Assembly (NCBI GenBank): GCA_964343805.1
Contig: CAYFLR010000003.1
Location: forward strand, 1 to 64,000
From: CAYFLR01 sp964343805
GTDB taxonomy: Bacteria; Bdellovibrionota_B; Oligoflexia; CAYFLR01
Reading direction: 5' to 3'
Length of the DNA: 64,000 bases
The number at the start of each line of letters is the position of its first letter. Position 1 is the stretch's first letter. Positions 1 through 7,939 of this stretch are shown piece by piece. The notes beneath the pieces were generated by a model, which was given only the letters and a program-made list of their open reading frames with translations, had not been told where the DNA came from and did not search any database. Position numbers and translations under genes: made by a program.

Positions 1-1
1 T

Positions 2-343
2 CCGGTTATGCGTTTTTCCGGAATTTTTGTGAATTCTATGGAGGATTAGCTATTTATTGGTGGGCAAGTACTATCCATCTATTATCAAAAAGAGGCAATG
101 GAAGATCCTCGCCCAACTCATGATGTAGATCTTATTGTCTTTTGTCAAGGGTATACGGAGTATGCTGAGCTAGAGAAAAAGCTTGCCCAAATTGGTTTTA
201 ACCCTCCAAGACTAGGAAGTAATCATCCAATTTGTCGAAAAGAGTATCAGGGTATACTTGTTGATGTCCTGCCCTCTACCGGTGACTTTCTTGGCTTTAA
301 TACCAATTGGTTCGAGTTAGCTATTTCCCATAAATCAGCCTAA
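2..343 (+). pseudogene. AbiEii-type nucleotidyltransferase remnant
   Basis: Frame 2 is open from the window edge, is interrupted by TAG at 47-49, and reopens with LFIGGQVLSIYY followed by RPTHDVDLIV. The GG and the DVD pattern are the nucleotidyltransferase signature of the AbiEii/AbiGii (DUF1814) family, seen in type IV toxin-antitoxin systems. One base change (TAG to TTG) would restore the reading. The product stops soon after the FELAISHKSA stretch, where family members normally run on for about 100 residues or more, so it is truncated at both ends. No antitoxin partner follows. The 81-residue piece from ATG 98 may still be translated. I read it as a decayed defence or toxin gene; the family call is fairly secure. 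Confidence 0.6.
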
Positions 344-612
344 TAGTATGAAAAATAAAAGCGGTTATAAAAAAATTTACTCATCCATTTTAATTCAATT
401 GCCCATATATTTCTATTAATTAGGATGCGTCCTAATTATAAGAATAGTAAATATAGAGGGAAACTATATAGGTAGAGAGGTGCACCTCGCCGGCCGAATT
501 ACTTGGCATAGAAAAAATATAGGGCGAAAAAAAAAGCTCAAATCGTATTTATTGTAATTATCAAATAGGATTGCATGTATATAATACCATAAGTATTTAC
601 AGTTAAAAATAA
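344..612. other. AT-rich intergenic region
   Basis: This stretch has no convincing ORF. It is very AT-rich apart from one GC-rich 12-mer (CACCTCGCCGGC, 483-494) that recurs at 1633-1644. No terminator hairpin with a T-run and no clear promoter pair could be assigned. Confidence 0.5.
483..494 (+). repeat. GC-rich 12-mer, copy 1
   Basis: CACCTCGCCGGC is identical to 1633-1644. Its core (CCTCGCCG) also forms the tandem array at 5006-5054. Copies 1 and 2 are direct repeats on either side of the membrane-protein gene at 613-1515. Confidence 0.5.
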
Positions 613-1515
613 TTAGAGACCGCATTCTCTCTTTAATTTTTTTCCATCTTCATCATTTCCAGGCATTCTCCACAAGCAACCATCAGAGCTTATATGCCAT
701 TCATCTTCCCACTTTTTGGCCATTTCANNNNNNNNNNTATGATCGGAAAATTTTGGAAAGGTTTTAACCCAATAAATATAGTGAGCCGTGTCTCCAAAGA
801 GAGAAAAACCTAGATTGTTTTCCTCGACCCCTAGTAAATTTTCCTCATCATTCAAACTTCTCTGCCAATCACTTGAAAAAGACGGTTTTGTATCTGCCTG
901 TCCTTGGTCACCCCTATCAGTAGACATTTTACATACTTTCCCATTGTTCTTCGTTAAGGGCCAATAGCACTCTTCATACTCATAAAAAGCTTCTTGCATA
1001 CCGGAAATCACTTTTAAATTCAATTTGGCTTCCATGAATACTCTTCTTTTTTCAGCTCTTTTCTCAGCCATAAAGGATGCAACACCTGCATAGGAGAAAT
1101 GACCTACAAATAAGATAGAAATTATAATTCCAGCAATTAGACGATTAGCCATCCCATAATATTTACGATGAAACAAATAAATTGGATAAAAAACAAACCA
1201 AAGGAAGAAAATTCCAGCAAACCATGCTAGGGGTCCAGGACCGGCATTACCATCTTTGTCTTCAAGTTTAACTAGACCCATATCAAGGGTCATGGATTCA
1301 ATAAAGGCTATGAGGGCAGTTCCGAATATTGTCACACTTAGTAATATAGAGATCCATATCTTAGGTCCCAAACTCATTATTAATTTATGTCCTGGTAAAG
1401 CCATAGGACCAATCCATATGAGGGCCATGGAGATAAAGGGAAGAACTATCATTCCAAGGGCAAAAATTTCACTTTTCTTATTAGTCCCTTTCGCTTTTTT
1501 ATCTTCACTTGTCAT
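613..1515 (-). CDS. Predicted inner-membrane protein of unknown function
   Basis: The protein has about 300 residues. A short basic N-terminus rich in K and T is followed by four hydrophobic segments near residues 18-40, 48-68, 92-115 and 122-145. A soluble C-terminal part of about 150 residues follows, with several cysteines and tryptophans. I recognise no enzyme motif. ATG at 1515 is preceded at the right distance by AGGAGG, so the start is secure. A 10-N scaffold gap (728-737) falls in the C-terminal part, so the frame across it and about 40 distal residues are uncertain. It is monocistronic and lies between two GC-rich 12-mers (483-494, 1633-1644). Confidence 0.75.
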   Translation of the reverse strand: MTSEDKKAKGTNKKSEIFALGMIVLPFISMALIWIGPMALPGHKLIMSLGPKIWISILLSVTIFGTALIAFIESMTLDMGLVKLEDKDGNAGPGPLAWFAGIFFLWFVFYPIYLFHRKYYGMANRLIAGIIISILFVGHFSYAGVASFMAEKRAEKRRVFMEAKLNLKVISGMQEAFYEYEECYWPLTKNNGKVCKMSTDRGDQGQADTKPSFSSDWQRSLNDEENLLGVEENNLGFSLFGDTAHYIYWVKTFPKFSDHXXXXEMAKKWEDEWHISSDGCLWRMPGNDEDGKKLKRECGL

Positions 1516-1897
1516 AGAAAACCTCCTGATCTTAAAATAAGTATATCAAAATTACATCTCAGGGCTTTTTACAGCAAAAATAAGGGCAACCTATTTTCTA
1601 TTGTCTGTACGATTTGATCATAACATTTTCAACACCTCGCCGGCAGCTAGATTCTGCTCCTTAATTTCTAAAAATCTAAAAGATTACATGGGGCGCAAAG
1701 GATTTTGAAGGGCCTTCAAGTGTTTTAGATAAAATATTTATAAAAAAGAGGAAATAGACTAATATCTTTTTTAGCTTAATAGATATTTAAAATTTAAATA
1801 ATTCTTGATCTATTTATTAGTATATTATAGTAGTTATGGTTTAGTCGCGAGATCTCCTCGTGTTTATCATATTAATCATCCATTTAAAGGTAAGTTT
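1516..1897. other. Intergenic region with 12-mer copy 2
   Basis: This divergent region separates the membrane gene (minus) from the YiiX-like gene (plus). It contains the second CACCTCGCCGGC copy (1633-1644) and a perfect 7-1-7 palindrome at 1705-1719 (TTGAAGG-G-CCTTCAA). A palindrome that short is expected by chance in 64 kb. The last 150 bases are strongly AT-rich and probably hold the promoter of the gene starting at 1898, but no hexamer pair stands out. Confidence 0.4.
1633..1644 (+). repeat. GC-rich 12-mer, copy 2
   Basis: This is an exact direct copy of 483-494 and lies upstream of the membrane-protein gene. Confidence 0.5.
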
Positions 1898-3649
1898 ATG
1901 AAACTAATGCATTTATATCTATTCTTACTCTTGATTATAGGCCCTGGAGCTTTAAGTGCCGAGAATCGAGAGATCACCATTTCAAAAAATTTATTAGAAG
2001 CTGCAAATAACTACTACACTTTTGTTATAAGCGATCGATTTAATCCTGCTACATGCAGCCGATTACATCAAATCAATCAACGTCTTTATCGACTCAACCC
2101 CAAGTATTTTACCAATTTAACAGGCCTAAGCGAATCTCCAGATCGAACAGACCTCATTTCAACTTTCTTTCAAATTCGGGTTAAACTTCAAGATAAAATG
2201 AAGGAGTTTATTAAATCCAATCAGTTTAACTCCTATGAGGAACTTGAAAACTGCACCAACCATATTCGTATCGCCACTCGGACCATACGTAACTGGGAAG
2301 AAGTATGGGGAACCTACCTTCTTCACCAATTAGGAAAATCTGACTATATACCAGCTAATATGGGAAATGAATGGCCCTATCTGGTACTCAATAAAAAGTA
2401 CAACCAGCAATTTCACTACAGTCGTTTTCTCCGAAGTGGTGATATACTTTTAAGCCGTGCAAATAGCTTTGTAAGTGCTATCATTAGCCGTATTGGATCA
2501 GTAGACAACCAATTTAGCCACTTGGCATTCGTTTACCGAGCTGATGGAACCCTCATGGGTGAAGCAAATAAAGGACGTCTTTATGTAGTAGAGTCTGTCA
2601 TTGCAAATGGTCTCCAGATAGTCCCAATTGAAGAATACCTTCATCATAAAAAGAGCCGTCTCGCTCTTTATCGGTTTAGGCATGTGGATGAGGTGGGAAA
2701 AACTGATGCCCGTTCAATTGCTGCCACAGCAGCCAAGCATATGGCAAAGCGCGCCTTAAATGAAACCATTTGCTACAACTTTTCTATGAATCTGGCCGAT
2801 CGAAATTGCACTTTCTGCTCCCAAGCTATTGCCTGGGGAATCGAATATGCTTGCACCCTTCCAGGAAATACCTGTGATCAATTTGACATGAGCCATCCCA
2901 CCTTATTTAACTTTCCCTTGATCTACTCAAGGTTCAATCGCGATCAAAATCCGCTGATTCGCATGCTGGAAATTGATGTAAACGAAACCTTTGCCCCTGC
3001 CGATGTAGAAGCCGATCCACGTATGGAGTTGGTGGCTGAATGGCGTGATTTTAGCATGATTACAAATAACCGTATCTACGATATGGCTCTGACAAAAATC
3101 TTTCAGTGGATGGAAAAGGGACAATACAGCTTTAGAGAAAATAGTGCTTTATTGGCATTTTCAAAGATTTCAGATTCTCTGGCCAAAGAATTAGATAAGA
3201 TGCCAGATAACGCCCCAGCAGGATTTACCAAGGGCTCCATTATCATGTTCTTCCTCATAGAACACGTAGGACCAGGTAAAGTCTTTGCTGATCTAGCTTC
3301 TGGCAGTATCAGCCGACGTGAATTGGAGAAACTAGCCCCCACTTTTGGACTGTCCGACCAACAAATAGATGATCTTTCTAAAAATTGGAAAGAAGGGTTA
3401 CACCGCATCTTTCAACATGTGGGTTTTAAAACCCATCTTACCAGACTATCTGATGCCTATATGCAAAAAGTGGGACTTCCCCTCACCGACTACCAAATGC
3501 ATCTAGCCATGGAGTACATTCGTCAAAAAGATTGCAAATCCTATCAAAATGGAGGTTATACCAGGTTTCATGACTTCTTCCGTGTCGCATCAAATAACCC
3601 CTTGGAAGCTTGTAGTCTCGAACCCTTTCAGTGGTTTAATTTGTGGTAA
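1898..3649 (+). CDS. Secreted YiiX/C92-like permuted papain amidase
   Basis: The protein has 583 residues. ATG 1898 is preferred because GGTAAG lies just upstream and the protein then begins with a clean signal peptide (MKLMHLYLFLL...ALSA). A central domain resembles the YiiX/YaeF (DUF830, permuted NlpC/P60) family: SGDILLSR near residue 180, FSHLAFVY near 206 with the conserved His, and NCTFCSQA near 305 supplying the candidate nucleophile Cys. Family members are thought to cut amide bonds in lipids or peptidoglycan. The N-terminal 170 and C-terminal 230 residues match nothing I know. The next gene starts 30 bp downstream, so the two are probably co-transcribed. Fold call is moderately sure; substrate unknown. 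Confidence 0.72.
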   Translation: MKLMHLYLFLLLIIGPGALSAENREITISKNLLEAANNYYTFVISDRFNPATCSRLHQINQRLYRLNPKYFTNLTGLSESPDRTDLISTFFQIRVKLQDKMKEFIKSNQFNSYEELENCTNHIRIATRTIRNWEEVWGTYLLHQLGKSDYIPANMGNEWPYLVLNKKYNQQFHYSRFLRSGDILLSRANSFVSAIISRIGSVDNQFSHLAFVYRADGTLMGEANKGRLYVVESVIANGLQIVPIEEYLHHKKSRLALYRFRHVDEVGKTDARSIAATAAKHMAKRALNETICYNFSMNLADRNCTFCSQAIAWGIEYACTLPGNTCDQFDMSHPTLFNFPLIYSRFNRDQNPLIRMLEIDVNETFAPADVEADPRMELVAEWRDFSMITNNRIYDMALTKIFQWMEKGQYSFRENSALLAFSKISDSLAKELDKMPDNAPAGFTKGSIIMFFLIEHVGPGKVFADLASGSISRRELEKLAPTFGLSDQQIDDLSKNWKEGLHRIFQHVGFKTHLTRLSDAYMQKVGLPLTDYQMHLAMEYIRQKDCKSYQNGGYTRFHDFFRVASNNPLEACSLEPFQWFNLW

Positions 3650-3679
3650 TTTAATTCTTAGAGTCAAAGAGAGGATATT

Positions 3680-4918
3680 ATGACTTTTTATATAAAAATA
3701 ACTGTTATTACAATTAGTTTACTGTTCTTGAGTCAGCTTCAGGCCTTTATGCCCACTGTCCCTGGCCATGAATATGCCATTTTGATGGTGATGAGCGATG
3801 AGTCCAGTTTAAATAGTACCCAAAAAGAGAACCTTCTAGAAATGAGAAGGCATCTCGCAGATTCTTACCCCTTAGTTTTTAGCCAATTAAGAAATTCATT
3901 TAATACCGAGCGCGGTATTCATAAAGCGATCACCAATTCGCTCCTTGAATTAAGAAAAATTGCCGAGCCAAAACTCAGAGAGCTCAACAGCCAGTTGACA
4001 CACAACCCCATCTATCTGGCAACTTATCTGGTCCCATGGAAAACTGAGCTGATTGATGAGAACAACACTTTAAATAGTTTTGGAAATTACCTTCCATCTG
4101 CCTTAGTAAGCCAAATGCCCCGTATTTTACCCATCTCCTTCCCATCACGTAATGACCGTTATACCTTTTTTCATCGTCTCAAGCATGCCATTTTTGCCGC
4201 ACAAAAGGCTATGATGGGTAGCAAAGATCCGGCTTACTTTGCGGGAGCCGGTTTCATACTCACTTTACAGAAGAATAATTCCCGATTTGACCTACAAATC
4301 ATGGGGGGAATGAACAGTAAGAAAGAAAGTTTTGCTGAAGAAAACGAACAGGTGAAGATCACCCATCTGGAGGTGCCCATAAATAATAACCCTTTAGAGC
4401 AACCCTCTGTTCTTATCAGCCTAGCTCATAATTTCTACTATCCCACCGCTCCAGAAGCACGTTTTGAATTTGGTAAGTTTGGTGGTTTTTCTGGTGGAAT
4501 AAATGGTAAGACAGCTACATTTCAACTAGAGAAACTTATTGGTTGGCTAGCTGGAGATCGTACTGTCTGTGAGTTCATTGATGGCCAAGCCCCAAGGCTT
4601 TTAGGAACTCTTAAACGTAAAGCTGTAAGTAACTCTCTCATTGGAGGATTGGTGGATGGCGCTCCTGTTGTTTTTAAAATTCAGGATTTGACCTTAGATA
4701 TTGAAAAGATCGAAGTGACTCAAATGAACCTACGTTTAGAAGTTAAATTAGGTTGGGGTCCTTTACATCAGAAGTGTCTACAAATGCAAAGTGTCAACCG
4801 ACAGTTCGAAAGGGAAGTTAATAGCACCATTTCCGCTAAAATAAATGAGTTTTATAGACAAGATGACCTAACCGATGAACTACTCAACTATTTATTACAA
4901 CCCAGTCACTATGAGTAG
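3680..4918 (+). CDS. Secreted protein of unknown function
   Basis: The protein has 412 residues with a signal peptide (MTFYIKITVITISLLFLSQLQA). GAGAGGA precedes ATG 3680. After a helical region to about residue 120, the middle is rich in beta-type sequence with several glycine runs near residues 255-280 (FGKFGGFSGG). Two cysteines occur late in the protein. I recognise no family. It follows the YiiX-like amidase by 30 bp and likely shares its transcript, which suggests a partner role in the envelope, though this is only context. Confidence 0.7.
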   Translation: MTFYIKITVITISLLFLSQLQAFMPTVPGHEYAILMVMSDESSLNSTQKENLLEMRRHLADSYPLVFSQLRNSFNTERGIHKAITNSLLELRKIAEPKLRELNSQLTHNPIYLATYLVPWKTELIDENNTLNSFGNYLPSALVSQMPRILPISFPSRNDRYTFFHRLKHAIFAAQKAMMGSKDPAYFAGAGFILTLQKNNSRFDLQIMGGMNSKKESFAEENEQVKITHLEVPINNNPLEQPSVLISLAHNFYYPTAPEARFEFGKFGGFSGGINGKTATFQLEKLIGWLAGDRTVCEFIDGQAPRLLGTLKRKAVSNSLIGGLVDGAPVVFKIQDLTLDIEKIEVTQMNLRLEVKLGWGPLHQKCLQMQSVNRQFEREVNSTISAKINEFYRQDDLTDELLNYLLQPSHYE

Positions 4919-5350
4919 GATTTTCAGGTGATTTTGTGGGTTCTTTCTGTTTTACAAGCAAAAATCAGGGCTTTATACTAAGACTGCGTGTCCCGGACTG
5001 AAAATCCCCTCGCCGAGCACCCCTCGCCGGGCACCCCTCGCCGAGCGCCCCTCCTTCCTAGTTTGATTCTGGCTGGTCGGCGTAGACGAGGCGGCCCGCT
5101 TTTTTTGATGAAGAGACACATTTTCTACGACTAGCCCCAACTCCCAATATTTAAGTAGATCAATAAAGGCCGAGATAATTAAAGCTATTTGCTTTATGAT
5201 GGTAGTATTACATATGTTTTTCCATGTAAAAAAAACATGCTTTATTAATATTTTCATATACCGAAGAGTAATTGAGCCTTTCTAAAAAACAGAGTCGTAC
5301 TTTGAAAAGAGGCTGATAAAACAAGGTTTTTATCTTATAAAGGAGTATTC
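4919..5350. other. Intergenic region with GC-rich island
   Basis: About 430 bases hold no supported gene. A minus-strand ORF at 4973-5257 is driven by the GC-rich island (roughly 4986-5100) and has low-complexity R/G/A translation and no ribosome site. The island contains the 14-bp tandem repeat at 5006-5054. The rest is AT-rich and leads to an AAAGGAG ribosome site for the gene at 5351. Confidence 0.5.
5006..5054 (+). repeat. 14-bp GC-rich tandem repeat, 3.5 copies
   Basis: The units are CCCCTCGCCGAGCA (5006-5019), CCCCTCGCCGGGCA (5020-5033), CCCCTCGCCGAGCG (5034-5047) and a partial CCCCTCC (5048-5054). The core matches the single copies at 483-494 and 1633-1644. Confidence 0.75.
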
Positions 5351-6409
5351 ATGGTTTCGAGAGTAACAACCCTTTTAAGCATAGCTGTTATACTACTATT
5401 TGGATTTTTTCACTGCACACCCGAAGAAGATTCCAGCGCAAAGTCGGCGCTGAGTATTAAGGGAGCTGAGAATTTAAATAACAATGATCAGTTTCCAACC
5501 TTTGTTGCCTTTTCTCGATGGTCTGAAAGACAGTTTTTAACCCACAACACCGATCAAGTTGCGACAGAAAACCAAACCCTTTCCTCACTTGAAAGCGACT
5601 TTTCTACTCACAATATGCGTACCTTAATGAGATACAATAAAGAGTATGCACGCTTTTTTTTCAACTTCATTTGGCAGCAAAAAGATAGAATGCACCAGCT
5701 TAAAAAATTCCTGGAAGAGGAGAATGTAACAGAAATTGAGGCTATTTTAACTAAAGATGTAGAAGAGCTTTATACGGTAATAAGACTTATAATTGATGAA
5801 AACTGGATGCCAACCACCACTGATGGGTGGTGGCCACTTTATCTTACAAAACAAAGAACGGATGGAGGACAAGTCCTCATTGATGAAATCTATGCTGAGT
5901 TTATTACCGAAGCAACAGCAAGTAAAGCAAGAGAAGACCTTTCCTATGCTCTTTATGATGAGCGTGATAGCTTTGTAAAAGCCATGCTCAATAAATTCAC
6001 CAAAACGCCCGAAGGTCTTGATGAGTTAAAAGAGCTGGTTAATGCCACCGATGCAGAACTCACTAAAATTGAAGAGTCTACTCAAGAGAATAGCCTTACC
6101 TGGCTTAAATATGTCCCCTCACCCCAAGGCATATTAAAACACTTAGACCCATTTCCAGAGGCCTATGGTGGAATTATCACGGGAACTATAATCGTAGGAG
6201 CTCTCGCCTACGGATATCGTCATGAGATCAAAGATTACCTCCAGGAACATACCGATTGGTTCCCCGAAAGCAGTGAGACCACAGATAGTGATCCAGAGGA
6301 AAGCTGGTTTCAGAAACAACATCGGCTCCGAGACGAAGTACAAGAAAAACGTAGACTAAAATGTGAAGAGGATGGGGGCGTTTACGCTGCGGGTGTTTGT
6401 GCTCTGTAG
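5351..6409 (+). CDS. Lipoprotein, FPTFVAFS family
   Basis: The protein has 352 residues. AAAGGAG precedes ATG 5351. A signal peptide ends in FGFFHC, a lipobox with an unusual His before the cysteine. The mature protein is acidic and helical, has a hydrophobic glycine-rich segment near residues 272-290 (GGIITGTIIVGALAYG) and ends with a Cys pair (CEEDGGVYAAGVC). The motif QFPTFVAFS near residue 47 recurs as EYPTYVAFS in the lipoprotein at 18728-19864. That protein shares the same overall plan: helical body, late hydrophobic glycine-rich segment and C-terminal cysteines. The two appear to be diverged paralogues. Function unknown; probably outer-membrane anchored. Confidence 0.72.
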   Translation: MVSRVTTLLSIAVILLFGFFHCTPEEDSSAKSALSIKGAENLNNNDQFPTFVAFSRWSERQFLTHNTDQVATENQTLSSLESDFSTHNMRTLMRYNKEYARFFFNFIWQQKDRMHQLKKFLEEENVTEIEAILTKDVEELYTVIRLIIDENWMPTTTDGWWPLYLTKQRTDGGQVLIDEIYAEFITEATASKAREDLSYALYDERDSFVKAMLNKFTKTPEGLDELKELVNATDAELTKIEESTQENSLTWLKYVPSPQGILKHLDPFPEAYGGIITGTIIVGALAYGYRHEIKDYLQEHTDWFPESSETTDSDPEESWFQKQHRLRDEVQEKRRLKCEEDGGVYAAGVCAL

Positions 6410-6499
6410 ATATTGTGAAAAGTTAATTTAGGTCATCTCTTGATTTAGTCAAAAATGGTTTTAACTGCTGCCTTCAGTATGGTTTTTTTATTTCTGGGC

Positions 6500-7114
6500 C
6501 TATTTCAAAGTTACAGGTGTTTGGTCGTGGTGACTGGTTATTTGATCGAGGCCCGGTAGGCAAAAACTCTCATCCCATTTAAATTGATTTTGATCGAAGA
6601 AAACTCTAAGTACATCGGGGTTAGTTATTTTTTCAGCTGTTTGAATGGCATGTTTGCTATCAATATAATTTAGAAAAAGACCCAAAACATTTCCATGGGT
6701 ACTAACTGCAATGGTTCTTCCTTCATTATCATTTGCTAGACCTTTGACAGCGGAAACAAATCTATTTTGGGCTTCACGAGAACTCTCACACTCTGGCATT
6801 TTAAAATCAAAATCAGACCAGGATTTTAGCCAGATAGATTTAAAATCTTTAACAACCTTTTGTACCACTTGCCGTTCTCTTATCTCTTCATGGGTTTCCA
6901 GAGTAAGACCTTGTTTGGCAATGAAAGGTTTTATGGTATCGATACATCTTAGAAATGGACTTGAGATGACTTTCTCTATTTTTAGGTCCTGGATGAGATC
7001 AGCCAGTTTAAGGGCTTGGTTTTTTCCTAAATCACTCAAAGGCCATTTGGCATGGGGTAAATTGATGGTAGGATGACTTTGCGCATGCCGGATAAAATAA
7101 ATAGTAGTGGCCAT
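6500..7114 (-). CDS. Histidine phosphatase superfamily protein
   Basis: The protein has 204 residues. The start at 7114 is chosen over a longer frame because it gives MATTIYFIRHAQS, with the RHA signature of the phosphoglycerate-mutase-like superfamily at the very N-terminus, and GGAG lies upstream. Further motifs are ISSPFLRC (second arginine) and the late STHGN (second catalytic histidine). These enzymes transfer or hydrolyse phosphate through a phosphohistidine. The substrate cannot be told from sequence. It is divergent from the HAD gene; the two start codons are only 31 bp apart, so their ribosome sites and promoters overlap. Confidence 0.85.
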   Translation of the reverse strand: MATTIYFIRHAQSHPTINLPHAKWPLSDLGKNQALKLADLIQDLKIEKVISSPFLRCIDTIKPFIAKQGLTLETHEEIRERQVVQKVVKDFKSIWLKSWSDFDFKMPECESSREAQNRFVSAVKGLANDNEGRTIAVSTHGNVLGLFLNYIDSKHAIQTAEKITNPDVLRVFFDQNQFKWDESFCLPGLDQITSHHDQTPVTLK

Positions 7115-7145
7115 GAAATCTCCATTGATAAAATTAGGAATAAAT

Positions 7146-7883
7146 ATGGAAAAGAAAAAGTCTATCAGAAAGCCTAAGGCGATTCTATTTGATTTGGATG
7201 ATACCATATTGGCCTGTGCCAAAGGAGATCGACTTCTACTTTGGCAAGAAGCTTGTGAAAATTTTGCCATGCAAATTCCTGAAATGGAACTTAACCTTCT
7301 ATTTGATACCATTCAAAAAGAGGGATCGAAATTTTGGAATGATCCAAATAGAGAGAGTATGGGCAAAATGGATATGGAGACAGCAAGGCAGAATATTGTG
7401 ATAAAGGCATTCTCTTTACTGGGCATTGCCAATAAGTCCGCTGCCAAAGAGCTGGCTTCCTATTACCATAAAAGAAGGGAGTTTGATATTGAACCATTTC
7501 CTGGAGCACTTGAAACTCTTAAGTTTTTGAATGATAACCGATTCATTCTCGGTTTAATAACCAATGGCAATAGTGACATCCAACGTTTTAAAATCGAAAA
7601 GTATAAATTAGGCAAATATTTTAAAACTATCTTAATTGAGGGTGAATTCGGTGTGGGAAAACCCGATCCTAGTATTTTTTTACAAGCCTTAAAGGATTTA
7701 AAAGTGGCAGCTTCAGATACTTGGATGGTGGGGGATAACCCTAAATGGGAAATTGATCCTGCTCAAAAACTTGGCATGGTGGGAGTTTGGAATGATTTCA
7801 GGAAGCAGGGACTTGAAGAGGGAGCAACCATTCATCCTGATATAATCATTAACTCTATTGCAGAAATTCAAGAGCTTATCTAG
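7146..7883 (+). CDS. HAD-family hydrolase (phosphatase)
   Basis: The protein has 245 residues. ATG 7146 has AGGA upstream; an earlier in-frame ATG (7107) would run into the divergent gene. All four HAD motifs are visible: FDLDDTI near residue 16 with the nucleophile Asp, ITNGN near residue 139, Lys in GVGKPDP, and VGDNPKWEID with the acidic pair. The insert after motif I is a helical C1 cap, as in YjjG/NANP-type small-molecule phosphatases. It is cytoplasmic and the substrate is unknown. It may share regulation with the divergently transcribed histidine phosphatase next door. Confidence 0.85.
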   Translation: MEKKKSIRKPKAILFDLDDTILACAKGDRLLLWQEACENFAMQIPEMELNLLFDTIQKEGSKFWNDPNRESMGKMDMETARQNIVIKAFSLLGIANKSAAKELASYYHKRREFDIEPFPGALETLKFLNDNRFILGLITNGNSDIQRFKIEKYKLGKYFKTILIEGEFGVGKPDPSIFLQALKDLKVAASDTWMVGDNPKWEIDPAQKLGMVGVWNDFRKQGLEEGATIHPDIIINSIAEIQELI

Positions 7884-7939
7884 TATTCGTTTCAAATTTT
7901 CGATAAAATAAAGTGTCAATCCTGTTTATTGGAAATGCT

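Noticed and set aside
4973..5257. 94-codon minus-strand ORF over the GC-rich island
   Set aside because: The translation is low-complexity (R, G, A) where it covers the 14-bp repeats. It has no ribosome site and no conserved motif. It is a by-product of the repeat.
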